A DNA stretch of 64,000 bases from Pyxicephalus adspersus (GCF_032062135.1 NC_092859.1:112384141-112448140); one strand, 5' to 3'; positions 32,974 through 46,218 are shown, numbered from the stretch's first letter. The notes: generated from the sequence alone by a model not told the origin. Program-made: numbers and translations.

Positions 32974-35900
32974 CATTGCCTTTGGCTTTGCGTCTCCTCC
33001 CTACAATTTTGCTTATAATTGACAAGTTCTTGGTTAAATACAGTATATGAAATTATTGGTGCTAGTTTAGCCACAGATCAACTCTTGCTTGTAAATTGTC
33101 CATCTGGAACCCACATTTCCATCTCTACTAGGGTTTACCTAAATTAGTGGACCAATACCTGCCTTCCAGCAGTTAGACAATGCAACCGTCGTTTAACTTA
33201 AACAAAGTCTATATAATATCTCATATATCAAAAAGAACAAAAGCTGACAATATACAAACATTTGAGTAGTTTTATAAGATGCCAGAAATGTATTGTACAA
33301 TCCTTTAGCTGACCCTAAATAGAGAACATTATTATCGTGTCTCCATTTACTACTTGGTATGCTGCAGAAGCTTTGGCAGGCACTATTGGACCTCTGAGCC
33401 ATAATATCCACATTAATTTCCAGGCCTAATCAAAGCATACAATATTGCTTTGTATTGTTGCACTATATTGTTTATTTTTTCCTTTGTTGTATATTTAAGG
33501 GTAAATTGCTGCCTTGTTCCTTTTATCTCTGCAATACCATAGGAATGGGGTATGTAGACACTTGAACATTAGACACATGAAGGTACCATTGATATACTTG
33601 CATATGAGTTTTTTTTCAATACTAGACTGTACATGATCTACAGGTTCTGTAGGAAAAACAAGAAAATATCCAGCAGAAAGTTTTTTTTTGTTCTTTTATA
33701 TTTTAAACCTCACCCTGTCTTTATAATATTCTCCTGGGTTCAGTCTAACAGGGTCTGCACTGAACACCAATCAAGCTGAAATAGATAGCACAGCAATGAC
33801 ATCATCATCCCAATCATTTTAAAGTCATCTTCTGGTAAGGAGAACCGCTAAACCACATATTCACAGACCCACCAGTTCCAGAAACTCAGACAAAATCCTT
33901 ATTTGGTTATGCTTATGTATCTGCCATTTCAAACTACAAAAAAGTTTGTAAACTAACATTTTCTTTTTTTTTTTGTTAGTTTGGTAACCAACTTGTTCAT
34001 CAAACCAAAGGTAAGTGTTCTTTTTACCCCTGATGTAAGAGATTGGTTATTTTTCCTAATGTTTCCATTGCTAGTAAGGAAGATTTATTTTATGTTAAAA
34101 AGTTGCTTTATGTGCGCTGTGTTTTTTTTTTACATTTTTGTGTGTCACTGCTAATCTAACTCTGATGCTCACTTTCCAAAAACACAATCTAATGTTGGAC
34201 AGTGGTTGTTAGGTTTGGATAGAAAATCGGTATTTTTCCTACAGTTTTATCACACATTGGTTTTACTAAAAGAAACAATAGGATGCTTCTACTGACAAAA
34301 CATTATCATACATTGGGTTCGTGGCTTTCTGTTTCAAATTTAAATGGCTGATCCTATTATGTAACTCTTCACTATATAAGGTCATATCATGCATGTTCAT
34401 AGGATAAAAGCACACATGAAGCGAAGCAGAAAGAATGCACAAGGAATCTAAAGCAAATGGCAAACAGGGTAAGTAAATACATTTGTAGGTCGAGTACAAT
34501 CTCATGACTGGTTATATAATAAAAAGATTATTGTGCCACCACTGTATTTCTGTCATTTAAATTGAGTAAAGGTGAGCCTTAATGTTACTTCCTGATAACA
34601 TATTTACAGTTTTTTTTTTTAAATATATTTTTCTTTGAGACCCTAATGTGCACTTATTGCCACATTTTTTACATTGTATATACTTTTATTTACTTTTCTT
34701 TTTAATTTTTCACAGAGGACCCCTCCCCTAATTGTAAACATGCAGCCTCTTGGGATACATATGTCACGTACAGTACCCCAGGAGGCTGCGGGATGCTCCT
34801 TCTGCACATGCCTCATATGGTGGAGTAAGAAGAAGCTGGAAGGAGATGGCTGTGGCCACTTTTCAGTCCGCACCAGAAAGAAGAAGAAAGATGAGACAAT
34901 GCGTGACCTACTGGAATTTAGTTTTTTTTTTTTTTCCTATAAACAATTAATTTTCATTTTCCCTAGTTTTGTATTTATCATGGCAATAACCTTAAGTTTT
35001 GTAAAAAACTCACACTTACGTGTCCTCAACTAATGTAAGACAGTAAAGAATGAAAGACAAATAAGCTAAAGGTCAGCAAAAAAATTGCATTTGCTAATTG
35101 CTACTTAATCACCCAGTAACTGAAATATAGGATGATAATGCTAATAGAGTGAATATGGGGGTTCAGCCAGCTCCAGATTACCTTGCCTGGCCGCCTCTCT
35201 TGATCTACCCCTCCTCTTTTAACCCTCTGCTTCCTGCAACACCTTGCACCTGCCCGATCTTGGGCCTGCACAGAAGGAGCTTTTCCTGCAGTGAGATTGG
35301 CACCCTTTTTTTTTCTATTTGCAGCAGGCTAGGTCACCCGATCTCGTGCCTGCGCAGTGCTTGATAGGGTGAGGTAGGATGAAGAGTAAAAAAGATGTTG
35401 GTGAGTTAAGTTTTTTTTTTTTTTTAACCTTTCACCATAACTGAAATATTAGTTCTGTGGAAAGAGGGGACATTATCCTTATTTCATAGGTTTAAACACT
35501 CTAGAATTAAATGAAATGTACTTTTTTGTTTAACTGACTTTATATTTACTGTGGGTTAAAACTGCAATTTATTAATTTACATTGCCGTATTACAATTAAC
35601 CAGTTATGAATACAAAATATTTGACTTTAAGACACAACATAACTCTTTGGCTGCTGGACAATCACAAAGGGCTATTTGAAATCCCTGCTTGCATAATGAA
35701 GCAGAATGAATACAGTGCCTTATAGTATGCAATGAACTCTTTTCCGAAGGCAGGAAACAATTCTAGTATGGTTCATAAAATGCCACATAGACAGAATATG
35801 GTAATTTAATGTATGCAGCTTCTACATTATTCATATTATTTTTGTAGATGTAAAATTTGCTTTAATTCTAAAAATAAGAAATAAAAGCTGCAGCTTCTAT

Positions 35901-36189
35901 AAACTTACTTGTGGTATGATCAGCTAATGACAATAGAACATCTGATATACAAGGTCATGCAAGGTGACTTTGCATTGATTCTTAAAAAAAAAAACAACAA
36001 AACCTTTGTTGAACATTACAAAAATGTTCATGTTACCAACTTCAGCAGGCTTTGTTTTTAATAAGGCAGATAGGGGCTATACTCAAAGTTTTCAAATGAA
36101 CTTGTCACCAAAGAATGGCATTTAAAACTAAGCTTAGGGTGGAAAATTAAAAAGCAGAGATAAACTTTATTGAAAACTGCATACTAAAA
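32974..36189. other. Non-coding
   Basis: Short open frames only. The stretch 35150-35420 (pyrimidine-rich, CCTGCGCAGTGCTTGATAGG) and the one around 34740-34900 resemble pieces of dispersed GC-richer repeats, but ends could not be set. A T-rich run lies near 35411. Confidence 0.4.
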
Positions 36190-36516
36190 GAATGAGTGGG
36201 CTCAGTGGCTCAGTGGGTAGGACTCTGGCCTTTCCAGCACCAGGTCACCAGTTCATATGTCAGCCAGGATTCTGTCTGCAAGGAGTTTGTATGTTCTCCC
36301 TGTAGTTGCGTAGGTTTTCTCCTTTGCCTCCCACATCCCAAAAACATGCAGTTAGGTTACTTAGCCTTCTCTCAAAAATTGTCCTTAGACTACATTAATG
36401 ACATATGACCATGACATTAGATTGTGAGCCCCTTTGAGGGACCGCTAGTGACATGACTATGGACTTTGCCAAGCGTTGCATAATATGTCCGCGCTATATA
36501 AATACTGTGTCATATT
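36190..36516 (+). mobile_element. tRNA-derived SINE, copy 2
   Basis: The A box TGGCTCAGTGG at 36206-36216 is well kept; the B box is degenerate (AGTTCATATG, 36250-36259). The body GCAAGGAGTTTGTATGTTCT, then TCTCCTTTGCCTCCCACATC and TTAGATTGTGAGCCCCTTTG, matches the other copies. The tail has GCGCTATATAAATACTGTG. Of the three copies it has the clearest body and tail. Confidence 0.85.
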
Positions 36517-37850
36517 AATCAGTAGATCTATAGGCAGCTGACATTATTTCTGAAAATCTCAGCTTCTCCTGTAGAAGTTAAATTTGACCCAATGTAATCC
36601 AAAAATCTGCAAAGAATGCAGGGTTAGGACACTTATGAATGCACATTAGGACCCTAAGAAAGCCCGTTTTTTAGACTAATAATAACGAAAATATTATATT
36701 TGCTGTTAATATATTTTACGCGTATTTATGAAAACTGATGGATGCTGCCATATTGGATGTGATGTCAATTACCTTCAGACTCAAAGCCATTCGCTTAAGT
36801 GACACTATATTATTTCCCTTCTCTCTTCCCCTAGATCTGACATAAAAGGGTTATTTAGGGACTGTGAAAAGAGGGGCTGAGAATATTAGAAAGCACAGCG
36901 TAATTAGGCACTTCCCAAAAAGGAGAGAACAAGGTCATGCAAGGAGGGAGGTGGCTCTGCTAGGGAACTAGGGAACATCCTCTAACAAGGTCAAAAGTAG
37001 TATTGCAAGTCAATAAAAACCACAGAAATTACATATTTTAAATGTAAAACCACACACCCCTTCTGCCTTCCTGGCTTAAAAAGAAGATCAGAAAAGTTCT
37101 CACCCTTTTTTTTAGGTTCTACTTGGGAACAAATCGGGCTGTGTATGGCCTTCCTAAAATACATGTCACTCATCCTTGCACAATACAATAGAGGGTTTAT
37201 TACAGCTCAGTTTTCACCAGACAGAATAGAACAAATGTCTTCCCATTTACAAGTAATCAGATGGGGGTTGCTACAAACATCCGGTTTTACAATATCTGGC
37301 GTATCTCTTTCTTTTCTTTTTTATTTGTCATAACCAGACGTGTGTATTCCAGCCTCTACGTGTGCATGGTACACATGCCAGTTTTCAAATTAGGTATACG
37401 ATTGACTAAAGCTTGCAAAGATATATATCAAATCCTTAAACTCCAAACCTAAATCACCTTCAGGGTATAAACAATTGTACTGTGCTGAATGATGCCTTGT
37501 TGACTCATCCAGACGCACCTTATTAATCCACAATGACAAATGTGTAAGTAATCATAAAAAGACAACCAAAAAAAACAATTTCCATTCCTAAGGCTGTAAA
37601 ATTTAAATGGAAATAATCTGTGCGTTAATACATAAATAAGTATAAGAATTAAGTTCACATTCAAAATTATATAAAGTTGATGTGAATGAAAGGTTGGGTA
37701 AATTGGGATTTCTGTTTTGGTCTTTCTTTAGTAGTGTTGTATCATTGCTGTAATTGCATAACGTGGATACAGCCTTGGTTTCTCAACAGCTGATTTGCAA
37801 TTTAACCACACAGGTTTAACTATCTGCTAAAATTATCAGAAAACCCAAAA
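36517..37850. other. AT-rich non-coding, nothing recognised
   Basis: Short frames only; no repeat ends seen. Confidence 0.45.

Positions 37851-37896
<46 letters not shown>
37851..37896. repeat. (TATC)n microsatellite
   Basis: About eleven uninterrupted tetranucleotide units. Likely length-polymorphic. Confidence 0.95.
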
Positions 37897-37897
<1 letters not shown>

Positions 37898-38121
37898 ATG
37901 TCTAATATATGCATTCATTCAATTCTTTCCATCCATCCAAGGAGAGAGGTTATTTACTGGCACATAAATCCTGTACAAACAGTTTTGGAAATTCTTCCAT
38001 ATATATCCAGATTACACAGGTCAACACGTCATTTTCACCATAGCAACTTTAAAAGATATACAAATTATATTTTGGCTGTCCACTTGGTGACCAGGATAAA
38101 TTTTGTTCCAATGGACTGTGT

Positions 38122-39230
38122 GACTGGCTAAATTGGCGTAAAGCAGCAATGCCGTTTGCAATCCCGATGGTGTTGAGAGAACCGCGAGACCATCTAATCG
38201 ACTTCAAGGCGTAAACAGAAGCACTTGCTTGCAAAGGGTGTAACTGTAACTCACTACAGAAAACAAAATCATAACTTGACAACTTTCTTCACTAATGATG
38301 GCTCACTGTGCTACTGTCATGATATAAATGCACTCCTTACAGTTTGTCACAAGAGCATGTTCCATCTAAATGGCGTATCTTCATTGATTCCTCTAAAAGA
38401 AGCTTGAAAGCAGTCTTACTGAATAATGGTAATTCCAAATCAAGTTTACCGATTGCCCATTCCGTTAACCTAAAGGAGTCCAATGACAACATGAAGTTAT
38501 GCAATCTGCATAAAACACACCAGTGGAACATCTCCTGATGGAAATGCAAGGAGGATTCACAAAATATTGCTGTTTCCTATGCCTGTGGGACAGCCGATCT
38601 ACGGGAGACCATTATGTCAAGTGTGATTGGCTACCAAGAGATACCTACAAGCCCGGAACAAGCAGTGTCAAGTTTCTGCCTCTGGTTGATCAGCATAAAA
38701 TATTTCTGCCACCTCTCCATATCAAGTTAGGCTTGATGAAGAACCTTTTAAAGGCCATGTGTAAATCAAACTCCATGGGTTTTCAGTATCTTGTTGAGAA
38801 GTTTCCAAACATAAGCACTGCAAAAATGAAGGAAGGGATATTTATAGGGCCACAGATCAAGTCTGGTATGATGTTTTCAAACAATCTCTCTCAGCAGCTG
38901 AGCTAGATGCTTGGGATGCATTCGAGTAGCTGTGTGAAAATTTCCTGGGCAACCATAAGTCTCTTGCATACAAGGAAGGAGTTCAGAATCTGCTTGATTC
39001 ATACCAGAAACTGGGTTGTCGCATGTCATTAAAAATACATTTCACATCTAGAATTCTTCCCGGAAAATCTTGGTATGGTGAGTGACAAACAAGGAGAATG
39101 TTTTCACCAGGACATTCAGTTAATGGAGCACCGCTACCAAGGTTTCTTGAATAAAAGTATGATGGCTGACTACTGCTGGATGCTGTACCACTACAATCCA
39201 AAGAGTACACAATAAAATCATACTCTAATA
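38122..39230 (+). pseudogene. Broken copy of a multicopy metazoan repeat-encoded protein
   Basis: Several registers together spell a protein type I recognise as repeated in many animal genomes but cannot tie to a named superfamily. The pieces, in order: MPFAIPMVLREPRDH near 38142; LTTFFTNDGSLCYCHDINAL near 38276; WRIFIDSSKRSLKAVLLNNG near 38370; GGFTKYCCFLCLWDSR near 38551, with a C-x2-C pair; KIFLPPLHIKLGLMKN; FPNISTAKMKEGIF. The final blocks run through other frames (GCRMSLKIHF; MEHRYQGF; MADYCWMLY). The longest intact stretch is 38523-38906. At least four frame changes or stops, plus a probable gap after the first block, make it a dead copy. No terminal repeats were found around it. Confidence 0.7.
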
Positions 39231-39618
39231 ATTTCTGAAGAAACAATGGTACCTGACTGACACTGTTCAGTAGATCTATACCACTGTGTGCCTTATTTTA
39301 CTTCACACTGAAGATATATTAACATTTACTTCAATGGTGATTAGGTTTTAGTACAAAATACATTCACGTACAATGTTAACTATAGTAGTACTCATAACTC
39401 AGGAACTGGACTGAATCTGAAATCTGTGATAAAATTTTGCTGTGGTTTCTGATGATTATCAAAACTAATTTTTTGTTGACCTGTTTTATCAGCAATAATC
39501 AGGGACCATTGCTTGGCTGCTGTTGCCCTTTCCTTCTGTTTTTAAATCAATATATTCATATGACTGATTGTTTACATTGGCATGTGCCTAGACCAGCCAA
39601 CATCTCCGGGACTTGTTG
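39231..39618. other. AT-rich non-coding, nothing recognised
   Basis: Separates the broken repeat-encoded gene from the hAT element. No feature seen. Confidence 0.5.
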
Positions 39619-39626
39619 TTGTAGAT

Positions 39627-40164
39627 CAGAGGTTGGCAAACTTTTTGGACTACTAGGCCATTTCAGGAGGTCAAAAAGGCACACTAGGCAAGAAGAAACA
39701 AGGTGTCCAAGGAAAGATTTTTTCCAACCGTGACTGCAAATGAGCAGCCTCAGTCTTCTGCTCATCTGCGCTGTAGTCTCTGTAGGTGTGCACGTTATTG
39801 ACATCAAAATCCCACTCGAGATTCGACGGCTTGAAAGTGCTATTAGTGTCGTTGCACACTAAACACAAGGCATTGTTGCCGCGTTGGACAAAGAATAATT
39901 TGTCAGCCCATTTAGTGTTGAAGATACAACGTTCGAGTTCAACCTTCCAGGAACTGGTAGCTGCGCGTTGCTTCTGCTTCTCAGGCATAGTAATTGGGGT
40001 TACAGTGTGGGAACTCGATTATATTGATGATATTGAGGGAACTCATTACGCAATAATAAAGAGATAATTCATTTGGGCCGTATCCAACAATAAATAACTA
40101 GGGGTGCGTTAGGCCAGACTGGAATACTGGCTAGGCTAAAGACTAAAGAGTTTGCCTACCTCTG
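39627..40164 (-). mobile_element. hAT (Charlie-like) deletion derivative
   Basis: Ends are CAGAGGTTGGCAAACTTTTT at the left and the inverse TTTGCCTACCTCTG at the right, close to the CAGGGGTCGGCAAAC ends of Charlie-type hAT elements. The flanks TTGTAGAT (39619-39626) and CTGTAGAT (40165-40172) match at 7 of 8, an 8-bp duplication. At 538 bp it is an internally deleted copy that keeps the start of the transposase gene. Confidence 0.85.
39671..39988 (-). pseudogene. hAT transposase N-terminus with BED-type zinc finger
   Basis: The ATG at 39988 opens a frame of 105 codons. It has WADKLFFVQRGNNALCLVCN, then FKPSNLEWDFD and a VHTY segment. The C-x2-C pair and following aromatic/His positions fit the BED-type finger of hAT transposases and their domesticated relatives (ZBED and GTF2IRD2-like proteins). 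ADEQKTEAAHLQSRLEKIF follows. After about residue 90 the frame runs into the 3' terminal region, so the catalytic domain is absent. The final His ligand is not clear, so the finger may be damaged. Confidence 0.75.
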
Positions 40165-40172
40165 CTGTAGAT

Positions 40173-40689
40173 ACCCATTGCAGATAGTCAATATTATGCA
40201 GAAAATTCAACTTTTGCATGTAAATAGCACAAAAATTGCATGTACTTGAAAATTGGCCAATCAATATGCATCTTCAGAGTTTTATTGGCTTCATTTCGTC
40301 AGTGCAATTTTCATGTTATTTGCATACAAAAGTCCAATTTTTTTTCATCTCATTGCCCATCTCTCATGGCCAAGCTATACACAGATGAGAAAGAGTCTAC
40401 TCAAGCTTTTACAACTTTTCCCCAGTCCTAGGCTATATCCCGAAAGCCTTACAAATGTTTCCACTACAAGTAGATGTCAAATTTTTTTTTTAAATATAAG
40501 TAAACCTTTTTGTATACCTTTTTTGACTTGCGAGTGTTTCCCAATACTTCTTGTACAACACTTATACAATGTTGGTAAATGTCGCAGGAAAACTAGCTGC
40601 CAAACTTGCACAGGTTAATAAAATGTGTAATTGAAAACATGCTATTCTGAAATCATATTAGCAAGTTCATACTTGATATTTTATAGAGA
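40173..40689. other. AT-rich non-coding, nothing recognised
   Basis: Two overlapping short frames at 40240-40618 with no motif. Confidence 0.45.
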
Positions 40690-40860
40690 GCATGGACATT
40701 ATCTGTCAGCCCTCTGCAGCACTTCATAGGTGGAGCTGATTTTTCTTGACAGATTAATTAAGCCCTTAATTGCTTCGGCTTTGTTCTCACTGTCAGACAA
40801 GCCATGTTTAAACTTTTCATGCCCTGCAAGATAGGGAGACGGGAGACTTCAACTACATTA
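40690..40860. promoter_or_regulatory. Candidate conserved non-coding element
   Basis: Repeat-free. The core TTGACAGATTAATTAAGCCC followed by TTAATTG, and then an inverse ACTGTCAGA, places two homeodomain-type TAATTA/TTAATTG sites between two TGACAG (MEIS/TGIF-type) sites within about 50 bases (40746-40797). The arrangement resembles developmental enhancers; conservation is not shown. Confidence 0.25.
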
Positions 40861-41377
40861 AATGTGCTTGTAAAATGCTTGCAAATAGTAATGTTTGTAA
40901 TGTAAGCCAGGAATAAATATATCATAAATTATTTACCTTTTAATGCTACAATATGTCACTTCTATTTCCATTTGAGTTATACCATGTCATTGCAGATCCT
41001 GGAAAGCTTTCTTTAATGAAACAAGAGCTTTGCATTAATGTCCTAATTCACTTGGACTTTGGGAAGAGCCAGAAGGTGAATAAGCATTAGGCACAGTCAG
41101 TTTCTTTGATACAACAATACTGTTAAAGGTTTTATGTTTTAACCCATAAGTGGACTTCTGCTTAGACTTTAAATTGTACTAATAAACAATGACCCCTTAC
41201 CTTTCACTCCCCTAAGGGACAGTGCTGGTATTGGTGCTTGGCTGATAATGGTTGCCTGGAAAAGGTAATTCACATAGATAAATGTTGGAATGTATGTCCT
41301 CAAACAGGTAGATTCTAACATAGGAATCTCACCACTGGTACCAAACAGATCAGGAAAGGTTAGTCTTCGGTGTAGAG
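40861..41377. other. AT-rich non-coding, nothing recognised
   Basis: No gene or repeat identified. Confidence 0.45.
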
Positions 41378-41646
41378 CAGCCTCTCCCAACCTTTTAACC
41401 CTCAAGGATCCCCTGCTAAAGTTAATTTATTGGGGGTCAATGGAAAAAAAGCTTCTTAAATTGTCAGCCAGTGGAAAGAATGCTCCCTTAGAGTGGTGGC
41501 TTCATTACAGTCATGCAACTGGCTCTACCAAGTGGAGCTGGTCCTAGAACTATGCATGTATCATTAAATGGGATGTCCACAGTACGAGGAAGCCCTAGCA
41601 ACCTTTAAAGAAACCTTGGTGTTCCATGAAACCCTGGTTGAGAATG
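41378..41646. mobile_element. hAT-type MITE related to 3501-3767
   Basis: Left end CAGCCTCTCCCAACCTTTTA and right end CCCTGGTTGAGAATG. The body shares AGTGGAAAGAATGC and CCTAGCAACCT with 3501-3767. No clear 8-bp duplication is left (GTGTAGAG against TAGTTACA). Confidence 0.6.
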
Positions 41647-43396
41647 TAGTTACATTTCAAAAGTGAAGGCTGGGTTTAGGGGTACAGGCTGAGGCAGTAT
41701 GAGGATCAGTGTGGGGTTACAGGGAGGGTTTTTGTGAGAAAAGCCTAGAGTAGGTTATTAATCCCTGGGCCCGTTTTTACTAGTTAAAGCAGAAGTAAAC
41801 TAAAAACAAAAAATGACACTTACCTTTAATCCGGTAGATCCTTCGATGGCGCTGGTCCTTCCTGCGATCCTGTCCCACGTCAGCCTGGGATATCACTTAC
41901 TGCCAGCGAGGAAACGCCCAGCGCCAACATCTTTGCCCTCTCTTCCAGTCTTCTTGCTCTGTCACTCCATCTCGCACTGCACAGGTGTGAGATCAGGGAC
42001 AAAAAAAAAGAGAGCCAATCTTACTGTGCATGTGTGAAATAAGCATCTATTTCATCATGGAGGAAAAATGCCCATTCTGGGCATGCCCAAGATTAGGGCA
42101 TGTGCAGAAGGAGCAGCCAGGGCCTCTCGTGATACATGATGTAGGTATCCCAGGAACGCTCTGCGCTCCCATTATGTCTTGATCGCCGCTTCAATGTAAA
42201 GTAAAAATGTTGAGTTTAGGTATGTTTTTTTTGCCTGTATGGAATTTTGGTGTAATTCTTGGGGTTCTGTGGCCCCCCTCTTGTGATTGATCTTTCACAC
42301 CTGTGCCTCAAAACTATAGGACATATACTACACCATATTCTTCTTCAGTATTCCAAACTGGTATAAAAAGGTGTACATTGAAAGGCTCTACAGAATATAT
42401 TGGCTAAACATGAATGAATTTGTACAATGACCAAATACAGTATGGGCAACTGGATGTTCATCAACTGCTTATGAATACTGCTTTTGATTATGAATGTCAG
42501 GTCGTTGGCCTTATATTAGTTCCAGGTGTCTCCTTTTCTGTTAAAAAATGTATCAGCTACAATGAAAGATTTGAATGATTTTGTTTTTCCTACTTTCCTA
42601 AATACAGACATCTCCCTCCTGCTTCCACTCTGTAACGGATCAACCTAAAATTACCTCCTTCCTTAATGTTATGTCTAAGAATAAAGGACCAGCTGTCCAG
42701 ACAGCAGACCAATCCATTCAATCTAATAGAGTGATGATGTCACTGTGACCTACAGGAAGTTGGCCTGCTCCACTAGTACAGCCTTTTAACACGAAGGAAT
42801 TGCTGTGGAATGAAATATGATATTCTTCACCAGTAAACCCCAGGCTATACAACCATGAATGCCTTTCATTTACATACACAGCTGAATAATTTTTGAAGTC
42901 TTGTGTGCTGTAATTTGGATCAAGTCTGGATGTTGTCCGCAAGAAAACTAACATTTCAGTCCTGTTCCTGGAGCTATATATGCTGCTCTGTAATTAATAG
43001 GGTCTAGAAAAAGATAAAAACATTATAATGTTTGGTAACATATGAATAGAATTAGAAATCACTTTTTTATTTTTTTTAAAATATCTGTTTTTGGTGTAAC
43101 TGAAACTGCAAATAAAGACAAATAGCAAATGCTATTCACAGACACTGCTAGTGAATCATAATCAATAATTCTACACCCTACATACACATTTGTGTATACA
43201 TACATGCATACACTTGGTTCTGTGCCTCTACTTTGTCCTTTTATGCTAGGGTAGGTCCATTTTAGGAGGCTTATCTAGCCCCCTAAAGCCTTAAAACCAT
43301 TATTACCTCTCTATTGGCCAATTTTATTACATGTCCTCTCTTATAGTGCCACGTTCTCCGAAACCTGTTTGCCTTGTGATGCTATTGGGATTGTTG
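41647..43396. other. Non-coding with probable dispersed repeats
   Basis: A repeat start GTTAAAGCAGAAGTAAACTA at about 41784 has the inverse look of GGTTTACGCTTTAA at about 43977, a common pair of frog repeat ends, though the two may belong to different copies. The stretch 41784-42240 is GC-richer than its flanks. No coding domain recognised in 42718-42954. Confidence 0.35.
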
Positions 43397-43523
43397 GATG
43401 CCTGTGTCCTTTGCCGTGAGCTGTAGTTCCCCACTATAATCCCTATGTCCCTACCTATTTTACAGTGCCGTAGTCACCATAGAGAGAAACCGGCCAGTAG
43501 TAGGGAATACAGGCATCCAACAC
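43397..43523. repeat. Short inverted repeat (about 16-bp arms)
   Basis: TGTTGGATGCCTGTGT near 43397 is answered by ACAGGCATCCAACA near 43510, with about 95 bases between. Probably the ends of a small unnamed MITE. Confidence 0.55.
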
Positions 43524-46218
43524 TCCTGGAAGTGTTGCTTGTCAATAAGTCTTTGGAGGGTGCAGCACTAAGGAACAGCAGTAAAGCCAGGCTACTGAAA
43601 AGGTGAGTGTATTTTGTTTTCTATTGCAGACAAACCTAACGGTTTTAAAACTTTGAGGGACCTTTCATGGTCTTTCAATTCAGTAGCAACTGATAAATAT
43701 TTGGAATTTTGCTGGCAAAGTAGGAACAAGCCAAAGAGTGACTGCATTGATACAGTGGGCCAGCCTAAAAAAGAACTAAACTTGTTAGTAGGAGGTGAGC
43801 TTCTGCTATTATTTAGGTAAGTAGCTGCCCTGCAGGTATGACAGGTCTAGGGCCGCTGCTGCATCAGAGGAAGGCACCATCTTTGCCACTAGCTTCACAG
43901 TGGAGAAAATGGTGATCAATTTTTGCCATTGGAGAGTCACTGTGCAAGAGACATTGCATCATTAGGCTTAGGTTTGGTTTACGCTTTAACCAAGAATCCC
44001 TGATTTTATTACACAGCTTGGTAGATTGCAGTGGATTAATTAGGAACAGAAGAAGGTATTGTTAACCATGTTTTTTTTAATATACCATAATACTTTTCAA
44101 GTTTATTGATATTTTAGGCAGGTGAAGCACTTGTAAACTTATTATTATTTGTGAAACAATGAACATGAAAATATTAAACACATGCAATGTATAAGGATTT
44201 CATAATACATCCTAAAAGAAAACAACTTAAAAAAAAAGAAACAAAAAACAGATAACACAATATTGAAAGACATGACCGCTAAAGAACACAAACAACACAA
44301 AGAGCCTTAGTTTATTAATTAATATTAATGATTTTAATAATAATTAACAGCTTTGAACAGCTTGCAAAAAAATGAAAAGTTAAAAAAGCAGGGGTATGGG
44401 ATTTGGATAGATTCATCTACATGGCAGGGACAACATAAATATAACCGCTTAGCTTCATGTGTATAGTAACTGAGACCTTGGATTTCAAGGTATATAAATA
44501 TACTTTCCAAAAATGTTTTAATAAAAAATCCGTGCTAAGAAGCATCATATAAAATAATATGCCTAAAGGAAATGAGAATCCTCACTCAAAAGCAAAAAAT
44601 TCCTGTTCACTTTTTTTACATGTGCAGATGCTTTTCACATGACTGTATGAACAAAGTGAATGTTCACACAACTCTCTTAGTAAATTAGCCTTATAATATC
44701 AGTCATTATTCTTATGTAAACATTCTCTACTCTGTGAGATGCCCAATAAATCAGCAAATAATATGTATTTCTGGCCCCAATTCCTACATACATTGAGAAT
44801 TATAGGGGTATATTTTTAAAGTAGTGAATGTAACATTTATAAAATGTTCACCAAAGTTGTATCTCTTTGGTGAATGTGTTTTAAATTACAGTGCTTGTTT
44901 TCACCTGTTAGCTAAATGTCCCATTCTCTACCTAATAAATGTTAAGCCTGTTATAAAACAACCACACATCAAAACTACAATCTGATTTAATAAATATAGC
45001 ATATTTACAGTACAACTACAAAATGTGTGCTTGGGTAACACTATTTTTAATACTGTTGATATTTTTTGATTGCTTTTGCCAATGTAGGCAGTTAAATATA
45101 CTGGGATAACTCAGGTCAATATTTCCATTTATTCTCATATTCATATTTGGATTAGGCTTGACTGCCATCCTTCGTACGTCATATCCATTTAGACTTTAAA
45201 TCCCATTTCTTAGGGTCCCACATACTTATCCGGATGTCAGCAAATTTGTCTGTGCTTTTCTTACAGTAGAAATCTGAGTTTGAATTCATATTTTCCCACA
45301 AGAGCTGACTCTCCCTGTATACGTGTGCAATGAACTAATGAACATGAACAAAAGAGAAGGGAACACATCAACCCAACCTCCCTTATGTAAACATTTCCTC
45401 CTCTGTGAGTTGACTGACAGATTGCGTTAAGGAAAGTTCTCAGCCCAGAAATGTGCATGTACTTGCAGTGGGCCGAGGGTGGAGAATGATCAGAGAACAG
45501 GTATACAGATCACTGATTTATGTAGTGACAGCTCTCCTAGAACACAGAATATCAAAGGAAAATTCGAATATTTAAGATTCATAAGGTGACTGTAGTCATG
45601 TAAGTGCAACAACAAAGTAATGTTTTGTGAGTTCTAACCACTTTTTCTCGGCAGTACGAATAAAATTTACCAGAATGTTAAAAAAACTAAAAAGGCAACA
45701 ATCTCTCTAAAATAAGGCGCAGAAAAGTGGACCCTGGAATGGAAGAGGGGAAGAAAAGTGTCAGATAGGTGAGAATGGTCATATTAATATTTGATTATGA
45801 GGTCACATTCAGTTTAATATCTCTTGTGTCAAACAGAATTAACATTCGTAGTTCAAAGTGAACCATATTAACCAACTATAACCAACCATATTAACCAAAG
45901 ATAGAAAACACTTTTACCTGTAAAAGGAGGGAAAAAGATATAAACTCTGAGCCCATGCCATTTTTTTTCTATTCTTAAATACATGTCCCAAAAATAACAC
46001 TCCATGGATATTTATTCACATTCATTTTATTGATATTTATGTTGATATCTGTATTGAATGTTAACAGTGATTGACGCATTTTGTGCCCTAGGTTTATACT
46101 CGAGTCAATGTCATTTTCCTTTTTTTTCTTTTTCAGATACCTTGGTTTATATGAGGATAATTTTTTATCCAAGTAGTATCCACATTATTATTCCTAGTTA
46201 CATCTGTTGTATTGAATA
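43524..46218. other. AT-rich non-coding
   Basis: A small hairpin, TCACCAAAG...CTTTGGTGA, lies at about 44847-44874. Otherwise nothing recognised. Confidence 0.4.

Noticed and set aside
34674..35033. A 119-codon plus-strand frame
   Set aside because: Phe/Lys homopolymers from T- and A-rich runs, no domain.
37851..37896. CRISPR-like array
   Set aside because: Uninterrupted tetranucleotide microsatellite without spacers.
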